This document shows, one piece after another, positions 8,190 through 14,635 of a stretch of 15,516 nucleotides of DNA. Position numbers and translations under genes: made by a program. Below the pieces are notes generated by a model. It made no database searches, was not told the DNA's origin, and saw only the letters and a list, made by a program, of their open reading frames with translations. Source of the stretch: Candidatus Hermodarchaeota archaeon (GTDB lineage: Archaea; Asgardarchaeota; Hermodarchaeia; Hermodarchaeales; Hermodarchaeaceae); assembly GCA_016840595.1 (NCBI GenBank), contig JAEOSA010000026.1, positions 1 to 15,516 on the forward strand. Reading direction: 5' to 3'. Every line of letters starts with the position of its first letter. Positions within the stretch are counted from its first letter, which is position 1.

Positions 8190-9164
8190 ATGACTAAACG
8201 GTTTAATCTAGTTGTCGTGGGAAACCTCACGATTGACCGAATCGTGTTCGATGAAGAAGAACGACAGGAAATGGGTGGACCACCTGCTTACGCAATGGTT
8301 GCACCAGCGTTAGGTGCTGAAAAAGTTGGAATTGTCTCCAATGTTGGCAGTAATTTTCCAAAGAACTATTTGTCACAATTAACCGAATCAGGTCTAGATA
8401 TTAGTGGTATATCACATCAAAAGGACACGACCCAATTTGTGAACAAATACAACAAAGATGGAACTCGCACTCAAGAAGTCACGACCATAGGTCATCACAT
8501 CACCATTACTGATATTCCAACCCACTTTTGGGATTCTCACTGGATGCACATTAGCCCCGTTTTAAAAGAGGTGGAGTCCTCAATTATTACCAAAGCGAAG
8601 CAAATAGGGGCATACGTTTCGGTTGATGTCCAGGGCTTTGTGCGAAAACGAACATCAGAACAGGATCACCGCATTTCGCCCAGTCAGTGGCAGTCATTTC
8701 CCGACGTGGCAAAAGACATTGATATTCTGAAAGCAGATCTTGATGAAATATGCCATCTCACCCAACAAACGACATTTGAAAAAGGAGCCAAAGTAGCTCA
8801 TGAAATGGGCTGTGACCTCATACTCATTACGCGAGGTCAAGAAGGTTCCTTCCTCTACTCCAATGACCAGCTATATGAGATTCCCGCACTCTCACCAGCT
8901 ATCGTTGTTGATCACACTGGAAGCGGAGATGTTTTTGTTATTAGCTTCATTATAGAATTTCAACGAACAAAGCGTCCATTATGGTCAGCTTTTTTCGCCG
9001 CATCGAGTGCATCGTTTAATGTAGAAACCCCAGGACCAACTGACTTTCCAACATCCAAAGAAGTCACAAACCGACTACGAACATTCCTTTCAGATTCGGC
9101 ACAACAGAAGAACGTAGAACTATTACTAAATGAAACAGGTCCTTTTGACTGCTCCCTGAAGTGA
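8190..9164 (+). CDS. PfkB/ribokinase-family carbohydrate or nucleoside kinase
   Basis: The 324-residue length is typical of ribokinase-like kinases, which transfer phosphate from ATP to a sugar or nucleoside hydroxyl in the cytoplasm. It opens with the family's first strand (residues 7-16, LVVVGNLTID). Gly-Gly at 29-30 takes the place of the usual substrate-loop GG. The ATP/anion-hole signature is at 241-247, D-H-T-G-S-G-D, with Asp247 as the expected catalytic base. Two details depart from consensus: Ser replaces the common Ala in G-A-G-D, and the following F-x-x-G-F is F-V-I-S-F. The substrate cannot be told from sequence; adenosine/ribokinase-like and 2-keto-sugar kinases are all possible. 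It stands alone, 106 bp before the PadR gene, which has its own promoter, and is divergent from the giant surface gene. Confidence 0.87.
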   Translation: MTKRFNLVVVGNLTIDRIVFDEEERQEMGGPPAYAMVAPALGAEKVGIVSNVGSNFPKNYLSQLTESGLDISGISHQKDTTQFVNKYNKDGTRTQEVTTIGHHITITDIPTHFWDSHWMHISPVLKEVESSIITKAKQIGAYVSVDVQGFVRKRTSEQDHRISPSQWQSFPDVAKDIDILKADLDEICHLTQQTTFEKGAKVAHEMGCDLILITRGQEGSFLYSNDQLYEIPALSPAIVVDHTGSGDVFVISFIIEFQRTKRPLWSAFFAASSASFNVETPGPTDFPTSKEVTNRLRTFLSDSAQQKNVELLLNETGPFDCSLK

Positions 9165-9195
9165 TAATTTAATTTCATTTCAGATTAGGACGTTC

Positions 9196-9209
9196 AAAAA
9201 GTTTATATC
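9196..9209 (+). promoter_or_regulatory. Strong BRE/TATA promoter of the PadR-ABC efflux operon
   Basis: An A-rich BRE-like stretch at 9196-9200 is followed by the TATA box TTTATATC at 9202-9209, a near-ideal archaeal core promoter. Transcription should begin around 9228-9232, giving a leader of about 40 nt before the TTG at 9271. The box overlaps the left edge of the operator palindrome. Confidence 0.75.
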
Positions 9210-9237
9210 GGAACCCGATACTATCGCTTTCCGATAT
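9205..9237 (+). promoter_or_regulatory. 33-bp dyad operator, probably the PadR binding site
   Basis: The site is symmetric about base 9221, with 14 of 16 position pairs complementary; the mismatches are 9214/9228 and 9215/9227. It is built from two copies of TATCG-N5-CGATA, at 9206-9220 and 9222-9236, separated by one base, so each half is itself an inverted repeat. It fills the space between the TATA box and the predicted transcription start, where a bound protein would block TFB or RNA polymerase. The first gene downstream is a PadR-family regulator, so autoregulation is the simplest reading. Binding by PadR is inferred, not shown. Confidence 0.72.
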
Positions 9238-9270
9238 TTCTATTAACGACATAAAATCAAGGCGTTTTCT

Positions 9271-9888
9271 TTGACTCAAGGTAAAAGCGAACAAGCACCC
9301 GTCTATCGACATACGGTGAAGAAACTCGGTAAGGGATATATGCGCGGGATTATTCTTGCCCTGCTAGCTGATAGACCCAGGTGCGGCTATGAAATTCTTC
9401 ACGCCATGGCAGAGGCGAGTGATGGTTGGCGACCGTCCCCAGGCACAATTTATCCGATACTCCATGACCTGTATGAGCATGGATTAATCACCAAAAAAGA
9501 GGATGCCAAGGAAGGACGGCGCCGAATCATTTACAAACTCCGCTCAAAAGGACGAGTAGATTTGAAGAACGCAGCTTTACAGCATGCGCGTTTTGTCGTT
9601 ATCATGAGAAATATTCTTGGTGAACATGGCGGACCCCATTTTCCACATCCACTAGCATTCAATGTGGATAAGGCATTGGCCAAGTTAGAACACATGAAAC
9701 TGTTTCTTAATGAAGTAACTTTTCTTCCTAATGCTGCGTTGTCAGATTCCCAAAAGGGCATCGCGTTGTTCCAGAATCGCCTACAACTTCTTGAGAACCA
9801 TGAAAAGATGATCAATAAGGCGATTCGTCTCGTGAAGAAAGAAATTCAGCATCTGAAGAAGGAAACTCGTGAAAAAGCCAAGGAATAG
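9271..9888 (+). CDS. PadR-family winged-helix transcriptional regulator
   Basis: This 205-residue protein has the PadR winged helix at about 22-100. It includes M-R-G-I-I-L-A-L-L, then G-Y-E-I at 39-42, and the diagnostic recognition segment W-R-P-S-P-G-T-I-Y-P at 53-62 followed by L-x-x-L-Y-E-H-G-L-I. The wing contains E-G-R-R-R-I-I-Y. The C-terminal third (about 160-205) is highly charged and heptad-like, consistent with the PadR dimerisation coiled coil. The chosen start is TTG at 9271; an in-frame TAA at 9244 prevents extension, and no ATG occurs before 9340, which would already cut into the domain. GTG at 9316 is a possible alternative. It heads an operon with an ABC ATPase and permease, the usual arrangement for PadR repressors of drug exporters, which are released by the exported ligand. 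Confidence 0.9.
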   Translation: MTQGKSEQAPVYRHTVKKLGKGYMRGIILALLADRPRCGYEILHAMAEASDGWRPSPGTIYPILHDLYEHGLITKKEDAKEGRRRIIYKLRSKGRVDLKNAALQHARFVVIMRNILGEHGGPHFPHPLAFNVDKALAKLEHMKLFLNEVTFLPNAALSDSQKGIALFQNRLQLLENHEKMINKAIRLVKKEIQHLKKETREKAKE

Positions 9889-9893
9889 GAGAA

Positions 9894-11114
9894 GTGAAGA
9901 AAATTAGCATTATAGAAGTGAAAGAACTCACCAGAGTGTTTAACGGCGAGGTGACAGCTGTGGACAATATTTCGTTCACAGTGGAAGAGGGGGAAATCTT
10001 TGGATTTCTAGGACCCAATGGTGCAGGGAAAACAACTACCCTCAATATGCTCGCAACAATATTACGACCCACAAGTGGAACAGCTACAGTCAACGGATTT
10101 GATATTCATGAAAACCCGGATTCGGTTCGACGAAGCATTGGATTTGTATTTCAGGATCCAACTCTTGACACTGAATTAACTGGTCGAGAGAACCTTGATT
10201 TTCATGGACGATTGTATGGATTGAGTAGGAAGGAGCGCGAAGAACGAATCGCGGAAATTCTTGAAGTTGTCCAACTGACGGACCGTGCTGATGCGTATGT
10301 GAAAACATATAGTGGTGGCATGAAACGTCGACTTGAAATCGCCCGAGGTCTCCTCCATTATCCTAAAGTGCTGTTTTTGGACGAACCAACCCTTGGGCTT
10401 GACCCCCAAACCCGTCGGGCTATCTGGGACTATATCCAAAAACTCAACCAAGAACATAACGTTACAATCATTCTCACTACCCATTATACTGAAGAAGCTG
10501 ACCATCTCTGTGATAGGATTCAGATTATTGATTTTGGGAAAATCGTCGCGCTTGACACTCCTGATAATCTGAAAGCCACACTTGAAGGCGACATAGTCGG
10601 ACTAACTTTTAAGGAAATAGAGGAAGCTCAAAGGATGCTTCCAATCCTCAATGGAATTGATTGGGTTAAGAGTGCAATTCCAGTGTCTGGCGAGAACAGT
10701 CAAGCTGGAATGTCTAGCATGATGCAAATGATGCGAAGTATGGGTGGGGGTGGAGGCGAAATGATGCCTGCCATGGGAGGAGGTGGTGGCGGAGGTCATC
10801 CGCCAATGCCGAAGGACCCAGAGAAGATGGCAGAAGCCATGAAAATGATGGCGGAGCATGGGGGACTCATGCGGAATTTTCGAAACATTCACCTACTAGT
10901 AGATGATGCGAGTAAACGTTTACCTGAAATTATTAAGAGAGTTGATAAAGCGGGAATCGAGCTTGCTTCTGTTACGATGAACAAACCGTCCTTGGATGAT
11001 GTCTTTCTCTCTGTTACAGGACGCAGGATCCGTGATGAACGAGGAAGCATGATGGGTATGTTTCGACGATTCCGTACGATGCGTCAAGCCCGTGGAGGTA
11101 GAACTCCCCATTAA
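9894..11114 (+). CDS. ABC transporter ATP-binding protein (DrrA-like) with Met/Gly-rich insertion
   Basis: This 406-residue nucleotide-binding subunit would energise the permease encoded next. Walker A is G-P-N-G-A-G-K-T-T (40-48), the Q-loop Gln is at 87, the signature Y-S-G-G-M at 139-143, Walker B V-L-F-L-D-E at 159-164, and the switch His at 197. All catalytic residues are present. The family is the multidrug/daunorubicin type, normally about 300-330 residues with a small C-terminal domain. Here that domain is split by an insertion at about 265-326 rich in Met, Gly and Pro, and the protein ends in an Arg-rich tail (377-406). The GTG start is five bases past the PadR stop. A GGAG at 9888-9891 is only two bases away, closer than usual, so the exact start is uncertain, and the conserved domain begins near residue 7. 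Confidence 0.92.
   Translation: MKKISIIEVKELTRVFNGEVTAVDNISFTVEEGEIFGFLGPNGAGKTTTLNMLATILRPTSGTATVNGFDIHENPDSVRRSIGFVFQDPTLDTELTGRENLDFHGRLYGLSRKEREERIAEILEVVQLTDRADAYVKTYSGGMKRRLEIARGLLHYPKVLFLDEPTLGLDPQTRRAIWDYIQKLNQEHNVTIILTTHYTEEADHLCDRIQIIDFGKIVALDTPDNLKATLEGDIVGLTFKEIEEAQRMLPILNGIDWVKSAIPVSGENSQAGMSSMMQMMRSMGGGGGEMMPAMGGGGGGGHPPMPKDPEKMAEAMKMMAEHGGLMRNFRNIHLLVDDASKRLPEIIKRVDKAGIELASVTMNKPSLDDVFLSVTGRRIRDERGSMMGMFRRFRTMRQARGGRTPH
10686..10871 (+). other. Low-complexity Met/Gly/Pro-rich insertion in the ABC ATPase C-terminal domain
   Basis: Residues ~265-326 contain methionine pairs (M-M-Q-M-M, E-M-M-P), runs of five and seven glycines, H-P-P-M-P, and an M-A-E-A-M-K-M-M helix. Flanking sequence on both sides reads as the normal DrrA-type C-terminal domain, ending with P-S-L-D-D-V-F-L at 365-372. 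The codons remain in frame and mixed (ggt, gga, ggg, ggc), so this is not a simple nucleotide slippage tract or assembly artefact. Confidence 0.8.
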
Positions 11115-11116
11115 TA

Positions 11117-11124
11117 GAGGTGAT
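11117..11124 (+). promoter_or_regulatory. Ribosome binding site of the ABC permease
   Basis: GAGGTGAT is the best Shine-Dalgarno match in the window. It lies seven bases before the ATG at 11132. A nearer ATG at 11125 directly abuts it and is in a different frame, so spacing and frame both select 11132. Confidence 0.8.
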
Positions 11125-11131
11125 ATGAAAA

Positions 11132-11917
11132 ATGGAACCAATTTCCAGTCAAGCAATCTATGTAGTGCTATTACGTGAATTGAAACGTTTCTGGCGAGCA
11201 AAATCCCGACTCATTGCCTCCATCGCTCAGAGCTTTTTCTTCCTACTAATACTCGGTTTTGGTATTGGAGGGTTATTCGGGGGAGCACTTGGAGGTAGTT
11301 ACCTCACCTTCATTGCACCCGGAATTATTGCGATGAGCCTTCTGTTTGCATCAGTGTTTTCAGGAGTCTCAGTCATTTTCGATCGACAATTTGGATTCTT
11401 TAAAGAAATGCTTGTGGCCCCTGTAAGTCGAACCAGCATCATTAGTGGAAAAATCTTTGGTGGAGCATTGACTGCATCGATTCAGGGATTTCTAATCTTA
11501 ATAATCTCAACACTTCTTGGCGCTTACATGCTTGATTTTCGATTTGCATTAGGCGTGTTTGGCGCAGTGGGTGTTATGCTGTTGATTACAGCCGGGTTCG
11601 TTGGATTAGGGGTCGCGATTGGCTCAGCACTTACAGATTTCCATGCCTTCCAACTTATCACAACCTTCGTGATGTGGCCCTTATTCATGCTATCGGGAGT
11701 CTTCTTCCCAATTGACACAGCACCATTACCACTGCAGATTGTAATGCTTTGTGACCCACTCTTTTACGGTGTGGAATTGCTACGATTCTGTTTAGTAGGA
11801 TACATAACACCTATACTGGGAACCTTTGGACCCCTCCTAGCCTTGGGCGTAATTGTAGGTTTCACACTCGCGATGATTGCTGTTGGAACCATTCTCTTTG
11901 CACGAGCAGAGGCCTAG
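11132..11917 (+). CDS. ABC-2 type transporter permease (multidrug export)
   Basis: The 261-residue integral membrane protein has six predicted helices: about 27-47, 58-83, 108-129, 138-165, 172-192 and 231-257. The ABC-2 family landmark F-D-R-Q-F-G-F-F-K-E-M-L-V-A-P-V-S-R at 83-100, the cytoplasmic loop after helix 2, is clearly present. So is the typical F-F-P-I-D region at about 194-198 after helix 5. The N-terminal amphipathic segment with R-E-L-K-R-F precedes helix 1. It begins 17 bases after the ATPase stop and would dimerise and pair with that subunit to export a hydrophobic or drug-like compound. The substrate is unknown. It is the last gene of the operon; its stop is one base from the stop of the convergent acetyltransferase gene. 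Confidence 0.93.
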   Translation: MEPISSQAIYVVLLRELKRFWRAKSRLIASIAQSFFFLLILGFGIGGLFGGALGGSYLTFIAPGIIAMSLLFASVFSGVSVIFDRQFGFFKEMLVAPVSRTSIISGKIFGGALTASIQGFLILIISTLLGAYMLDFRFALGVFGAVGVMLLITAGFVGLGVAIGSALTDFHAFQLITTFVMWPLFMLSGVFFPIDTAPLPLQIVMLCDPLFYGVELLRFCLVGYITPILGTFGPLLALGVIVGFTLAMIAVGTILFARAEA

Positions 11918-11918
11918 T

Positions 11919-12452
11919 CTAACCCTGAAATTCTGAAGCCAGCAAATCGTAGTAAAGCAGGTCATGGTAGGTTCCTTCGAAGTACGAAGCCTGGCGGCGT
12001 CGCCCGCCGGGCTTGAATCCAAGTTTTTCATAAACCCTTTGGGCACGTTTATTCGTGTCATGAGTGTAAAGGAAGATAGCTTTGAGATTGATGTGTTTGA
12101 AGCCGAATTGAAGGAGCAGTTGGAGGGCTTCGGTGCCAAATCCTTGTCCCCACAATTCTCTGTTATATAGGATGATCATGAGTTCTCCGCGTCCATTGAT
12201 TTTCTGAATGCCGAAGAGTCCACAGCCTCCGATGAGTTGCTTAGATTTTTTGTGTTCAATGGCGTAGTAATGACTGCGACCGGTTTTACGGGCGTCCCAT
12301 GTATTGCGAATCCACTGTTCTTCTTGTTCTTGAGAATGCGGAGCGGGCATATCCATGAAGCGGCGAATTTCAATATCATTGAAGTGTTCCAAGATTTTCG
12401 GAGCATCAGTAAGTTCGAATCCACGGAGGCGGACTGATTTCCCTTCAAGCAT
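11919..12452 (-). CDS. RimJ/RimL-type GNAT N-acetyltransferase, downstream paralog
   Basis: This 177-residue enzyme transfers acetyl from acetyl-CoA to an amine, as in ribosomal-protein or small-molecule acetyltransferases of the RimJ/RimL group. The chosen start is ATG at 12450-12452. It has GGGTGA five bases upstream, and its first residues (M-L-E-G-K) align with the neighbouring paralog (M-I-K-G-K). A longer version from 12512 would add 20 unrelated residues that overlap the upstream gene. The acetyl-CoA pyrophosphate loop is W-G-Q-G-F-G-T-E-A at about residues 100-108, and the late motif N-K-R-A-x-R-V-Y-E-K-L-G-F is intact. The upstream gene's TAA is one base before this ATG, so the two are co-transcribed and probably translationally coupled. 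The acetyl acceptor is unknown. Confidence 0.9.
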   Translation of the reverse strand: MLEGKSVRLRGFELTDAPKILEHFNDIEIRRFMDMPAPHSQEQEEQWIRNTWDARKTGRSHYYAIEHKKSKQLIGGCGLFGIQKINGRGELMIILYNRELWGQGFGTEALQLLLQFGFKHINLKAIFLYTHDTNKRAQRVYEKLGFKPGGRRRQASYFEGTYHDLLYYDLLASEFQG

Positions 12453-12453
12453 T

Positions 12454-13029
12454 TTACTCACCCGTTGGAGCAATGAAAGGAGGTGCCGGAGGATAAAGTG
12501 TGCGGAATTCATCCTCGAGTATATCCATTACAAGAACGTCGTTATATTTACCATCAATGAACACGGCTTCACGTTTTCGGGCCACATGTTGGAACCCAAG
12601 TTTTTCATACACGCGGATAGCTCGTTTGTTGAAATCATGAACCAGGAGAAAGATGCTATGCAAGTTGATCAGGTAAAAGCCATAGCTGCAAATCAGTTGA
12701 ATGGCTTCAGAACCAATTCCCTTGCCCCAGTATGGTTTGTTCCAAACGGCGATACCCAATTCAGCGTTGCGATTGATGGAATGAACATCAAACAAACTGC
12801 ATGAACCGACGAGTAATCCCTTGTTGTTCTCTTCAATGCCGAAGGTGTATTCTGTTCCCTTTTGTCGGGCGTCCCACGTTCTTCGAATCCACTCTTCTTC
12901 TTCCTGCTTTGACACGGGAAGTGGAGACCCAAGGAATTGTCGGAGTTCAAGGTCGTTGAAGTGGGCAAGTATCGTTTCAGCATCTTTGAGTTCGAAGCCA
13001 CGTAGTGTTACGTGTTTACCTTTGATCAA
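12454..13029 (-). CDS. RimJ/RimL-type GNAT N-acetyltransferase, upstream paralog
   Basis: This 191-residue GNAT protein aligns gaplessly with the next gene over about 170 residues, with roughly half the residues identical by eye. Shared blocks include L-R-G-F-E-L, E-W-I-R-x-T-W-D-A-R, Y-W-G-K-G-I-G-S-E-A (the acetyl-CoA loop) and N-K-R-A-x-R-V-Y-E-K-L-G-F. It differs by a proline-rich extension (Y-P-P-A-P-P) at the C-terminus. The start codon is TTG at 13027-13029. A strong GGGTGAT five bases upstream and the paralog's matching N-terminus support it. It is the first gene of a two-gene operon that is divergent from the propeller-zinc-finger gene. The specific acceptor (ribosomal protein N-terminus, polyamine or antibiotic) cannot be assigned. 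Confidence 0.9.
   Translation of the reverse strand: MIKGKHVTLRGFELKDAETILAHFNDLELRQFLGSPLPVSKQEEEEWIRRTWDARQKGTEYTFGIEENNKGLLVGSCSLFDVHSINRNAELGIAVWNKPYWGKGIGSEAIQLICSYGFYLINLHSIFLLVHDFNKRAIRVYEKLGFQHVARKREAVFIDGKYNDVLVMDILEDEFRTLYPPAPPFIAPTGE
12458..12463 (-). promoter_or_regulatory. Ribosome binding site that fixes the downstream acetyltransferase start
   Basis: GGGTGA on the minus strand is embedded in the last codons of the upstream acetyltransferase gene. It stands five bases before the ATG at 12450-12452. It supports reinitiation at that ATG rather than at the longer upstream option. Confidence 0.7.
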
Positions 13030-13034
13030 GCGGT

Positions 13035-13041
13035 ATCACCC
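13035..13041 (-). promoter_or_regulatory. Ribosome binding site supporting a TTG start
   Basis: GGGTGAT on the minus strand lies five bases before the TTG at 13027-13029. With no in-frame ATG nearby, it decides the start of the upstream acetyltransferase. Confidence 0.75.
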
Positions 13042-13066
13042 TTTATGCCATCCAAACTTGTTCTGG

Positions 13067-13075
13067 GATATATTA
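13067..13075 (-). promoter_or_regulatory. Candidate TATA box of the acetyltransferase operon
   Basis: TAATATATC on the minus strand is placed to start transcription near 13045. That gives a short leader of about 16 nt that still contains the ribosome site at 13035-13041. Confidence 0.5.
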
Positions 13076-13151
13076 GGTGATTTATCATTGTTTCTAGGAA
13101 TGAACCAAGCGACGAGAGATGCTCTTTGAGCTGAGTGCCCAAGGTGGAGAG

Positions 13152-13159
13152 TATTTAAG
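13152..13159 (+). promoter_or_regulatory. Candidate TATA box of the propeller-zinc-finger gene
   Basis: TATTTAAG, flanked on the left by purine-rich GGAGAG, lies about 50 bp before the GTG start. It predicts transcription from about 13180 and a leader of roughly 25 nt with a ribosome site at 13193-13198. Together with 13067-13075 it makes 13030-13204 a divergent promoter region with two separate core promoters. Confidence 0.5.
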
Positions 13160-13192
13160 GCTGAACTTTGTTTTAATATCCTAACGGTGTGA

Positions 13193-13198
13193 GGGTGA
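13193..13198 (+). promoter_or_regulatory. Ribosome binding site supporting a GTG start
   Basis: GGGTGA lies six bases before the GTG at 13205 and selects it as the start of the propeller gene. Confidence 0.7.
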
Positions 13199-13204
13199 CG
13201 CTGA

Positions 13205-14623
13205 GTGGTTCGCTTCCGCAAGACCTACCTGTTTGTCATTTGGCTGGTCCTGATTATCATACTGTTTACTACTAACTGGATTGGACTTCGAGACCGATAC
13301 GTCACGAATGGGTACTCAACGATGGAAGCAGGTCAAGTTGTTGTGGGCGAATTAGATGTAGCTGAGTCCGGTCTTGAAATGGCTTTTCTTACTCCATCTC
13401 GTGTCAACGTGATTGGTGGTCTGACGTCCCTATCATGGGAAGAGACCGTATATTCGAAATCAAATTGGGAATACGATCCATTGGTGAAAATGAGTATTGG
13501 TGACTTTGATGGTGATCAGAAGGGCGACGAACTTATTGTTGTATCAGAGCGTGGGATGCTCATTTTGATTGCCGAGGATGACTCTGGTTGGACCTCTGAA
13601 GTGATAGGATATTTGCCATGGACAGCTCCTGAGTGGACAACTTATGCTATGGCGTCAGGACAGATTATCTACAATTCATCTTCCTTTGAAGTGGCTATCG
13701 TTGGTGAGCATTATAATGTAACAACAAGCACAGCCACCGGTCGGATCTTTGTCGTTGAGCGCCTAGACAACATAACCTGGCAGATTAACCAAGCTTCAAC
13801 ATTTTCAAACCCATTGTATTGTGTGGCTATGGGAGATGTGAATATAACACAGCCAGGCGATGAAATTGTAACTGCAGGATCCATCACTGGAGTGCATTCA
13901 ATCACCTATAGTGGTGGTCTCTGGGAATCGGAAAATCTTTACCCCTTTGGATTCATTATTCGATCAATTGCCGTCGGAAACATCATTCCTTCAACAAGAA
14001 GCTATGAGGTAGCTTTCGTGATGGACCGGGAAGTGGTAACGCTCTACTATGAGGGGGGTCGCTGGCATTCTGAATTATTATGGGATAGCAACCTTATGGG
14101 TTCAGGAATGGATTCGGTAGAGATAGGAGATATCGACCCGTTTATTCCTGGGCTGGAAATTCTTGGGAGCGGATTCGTGTTCGAGACCTATCGACCTATT
14201 TTGGTGGGATTTTCTTACACTAGTGCAATCCGACAGCCGTGGATTGTGTGGAATCCCATTGAACAGCCGACTGAAATTGTAGTATCGAATTTTAATTTCA
14301 ACCGTGTTGGGACAGAGATTATCCTCGCCAACGACCCAACTACGGTGGTGTTATCAATTCCGAACGAGGGGGATCGAACAATGCGAGCGAGTTCAACAGT
14401 ATTGCTCCCAGCATTTCTGTTTTTACCAGCTACGTTTCTTATCTTTGCGTTAGCCGATTACTATGGTCGAGTGGCTGACCTTCGACGTCGGAGATATGCT
14501 CTTGAAATGGTGTCGAAGGGATTTGTGAAATGCCGTCTTTGTCAGCGCTTTGTGCCGAAGGATAAACTCGAGGCGCATTTACGTTGGCACCGGACCAAGC
14601 AATTCAAAGGGTCAGGACTTTAG
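13205..14623 (+). CDS. Membrane protein with extracellular seven-bladed FG-GAP-like propeller and cytoplasmic C2H2-type zinc finger
   Basis: The protein has 472 residues. R-x-R-K at the N-terminus is followed by a signal anchor at 8-27. Residues 28-397 hold seven spaced copies of a G-[DN/E]-hydrophobic-(6-7)-G-x-E-hydrophobic motif. They start near 48 (GELDVAESGLEM), 99 (GDFDGDQKGDEL), 152, 210 (GDVNITQPGDEI), 258, 308 (GDIDPFIPGLEI) and 361. These read as blades of a beta-propeller; the second has the full Asp-x-Asp-x-Asp calcium-loop pattern of FG-GAP/VCBS repeats. A second transmembrane helix (398-417) is followed by R-R-R-R and a C-terminal Cys443-x2-Cys446-x11-His458-x3-His462 with F-x5-L-x2-H spacing, as in C2H2 fingers. 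The arrangement suggests an outside-facing sensor or adhesion domain joined to a cytoplasmic DNA-, RNA- or protein-binding finger. No family name is recognised and the function is unknown. Confidence 0.85.
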   Translation: MVRFRKTYLFVIWLVLIIILFTTNWIGLRDRYVTNGYSTMEAGQVVVGELDVAESGLEMAFLTPSRVNVIGGLTSLSWEETVYSKSNWEYDPLVKMSIGDFDGDQKGDELIVVSERGMLILIAEDDSGWTSEVIGYLPWTAPEWTTYAMASGQIIYNSSSFEVAIVGEHYNVTTSTATGRIFVVERLDNITWQINQASTFSNPLYCVAMGDVNITQPGDEIVTAGSITGVHSITYSGGLWESENLYPFGFIIRSIAVGNIIPSTRSYEVAFVMDREVVTLYYEGGRWHSELLWDSNLMGSGMDSVEIGDIDPFIPGLEILGSGFVFETYRPILVGFSYTSAIRQPWIVWNPIEQPTEIVVSNFNFNRVGTEIILANDPTTVVLSIPNEGDRTMRASSTVLLPAFLFLPATFLIFALADYYGRVADLRRRRYALEMVSKGFVKCRLCQRFVPKDKLEAHLRWHRTKQFKGSGL

Positions 14624-14635
14624 CTTCTGATGTTG

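Noticed and set aside
9531..10308. Overlapping minus-strand frames opposite the PadR and ABC ATPase genes
   Set aside because: They lie antisense to two genes with complete, well-conserved family motifs and have no promoter or ribosome site of their own.
11125..11127. ATG adjoining the GAGGTGAT site as the permease start
   Set aside because: It directly abuts the ribosome site and is out of frame with the permease; the ATG at 11132 has proper spacing and frame.
12355..12804. A 149-codon plus-strand frame opposite the acetyltransferase pair
   Set aside because: It is antisense to both GNAT genes, spans their junction and encodes no recognisable domain.
14624..14635. Search for a terminator between the convergent propeller and flavoprotein genes
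   Set aside because: Only 12 bases separate the stops, and neither a hairpin nor a poly-T tract is visible. The same holds for the one-base gap at 11918.
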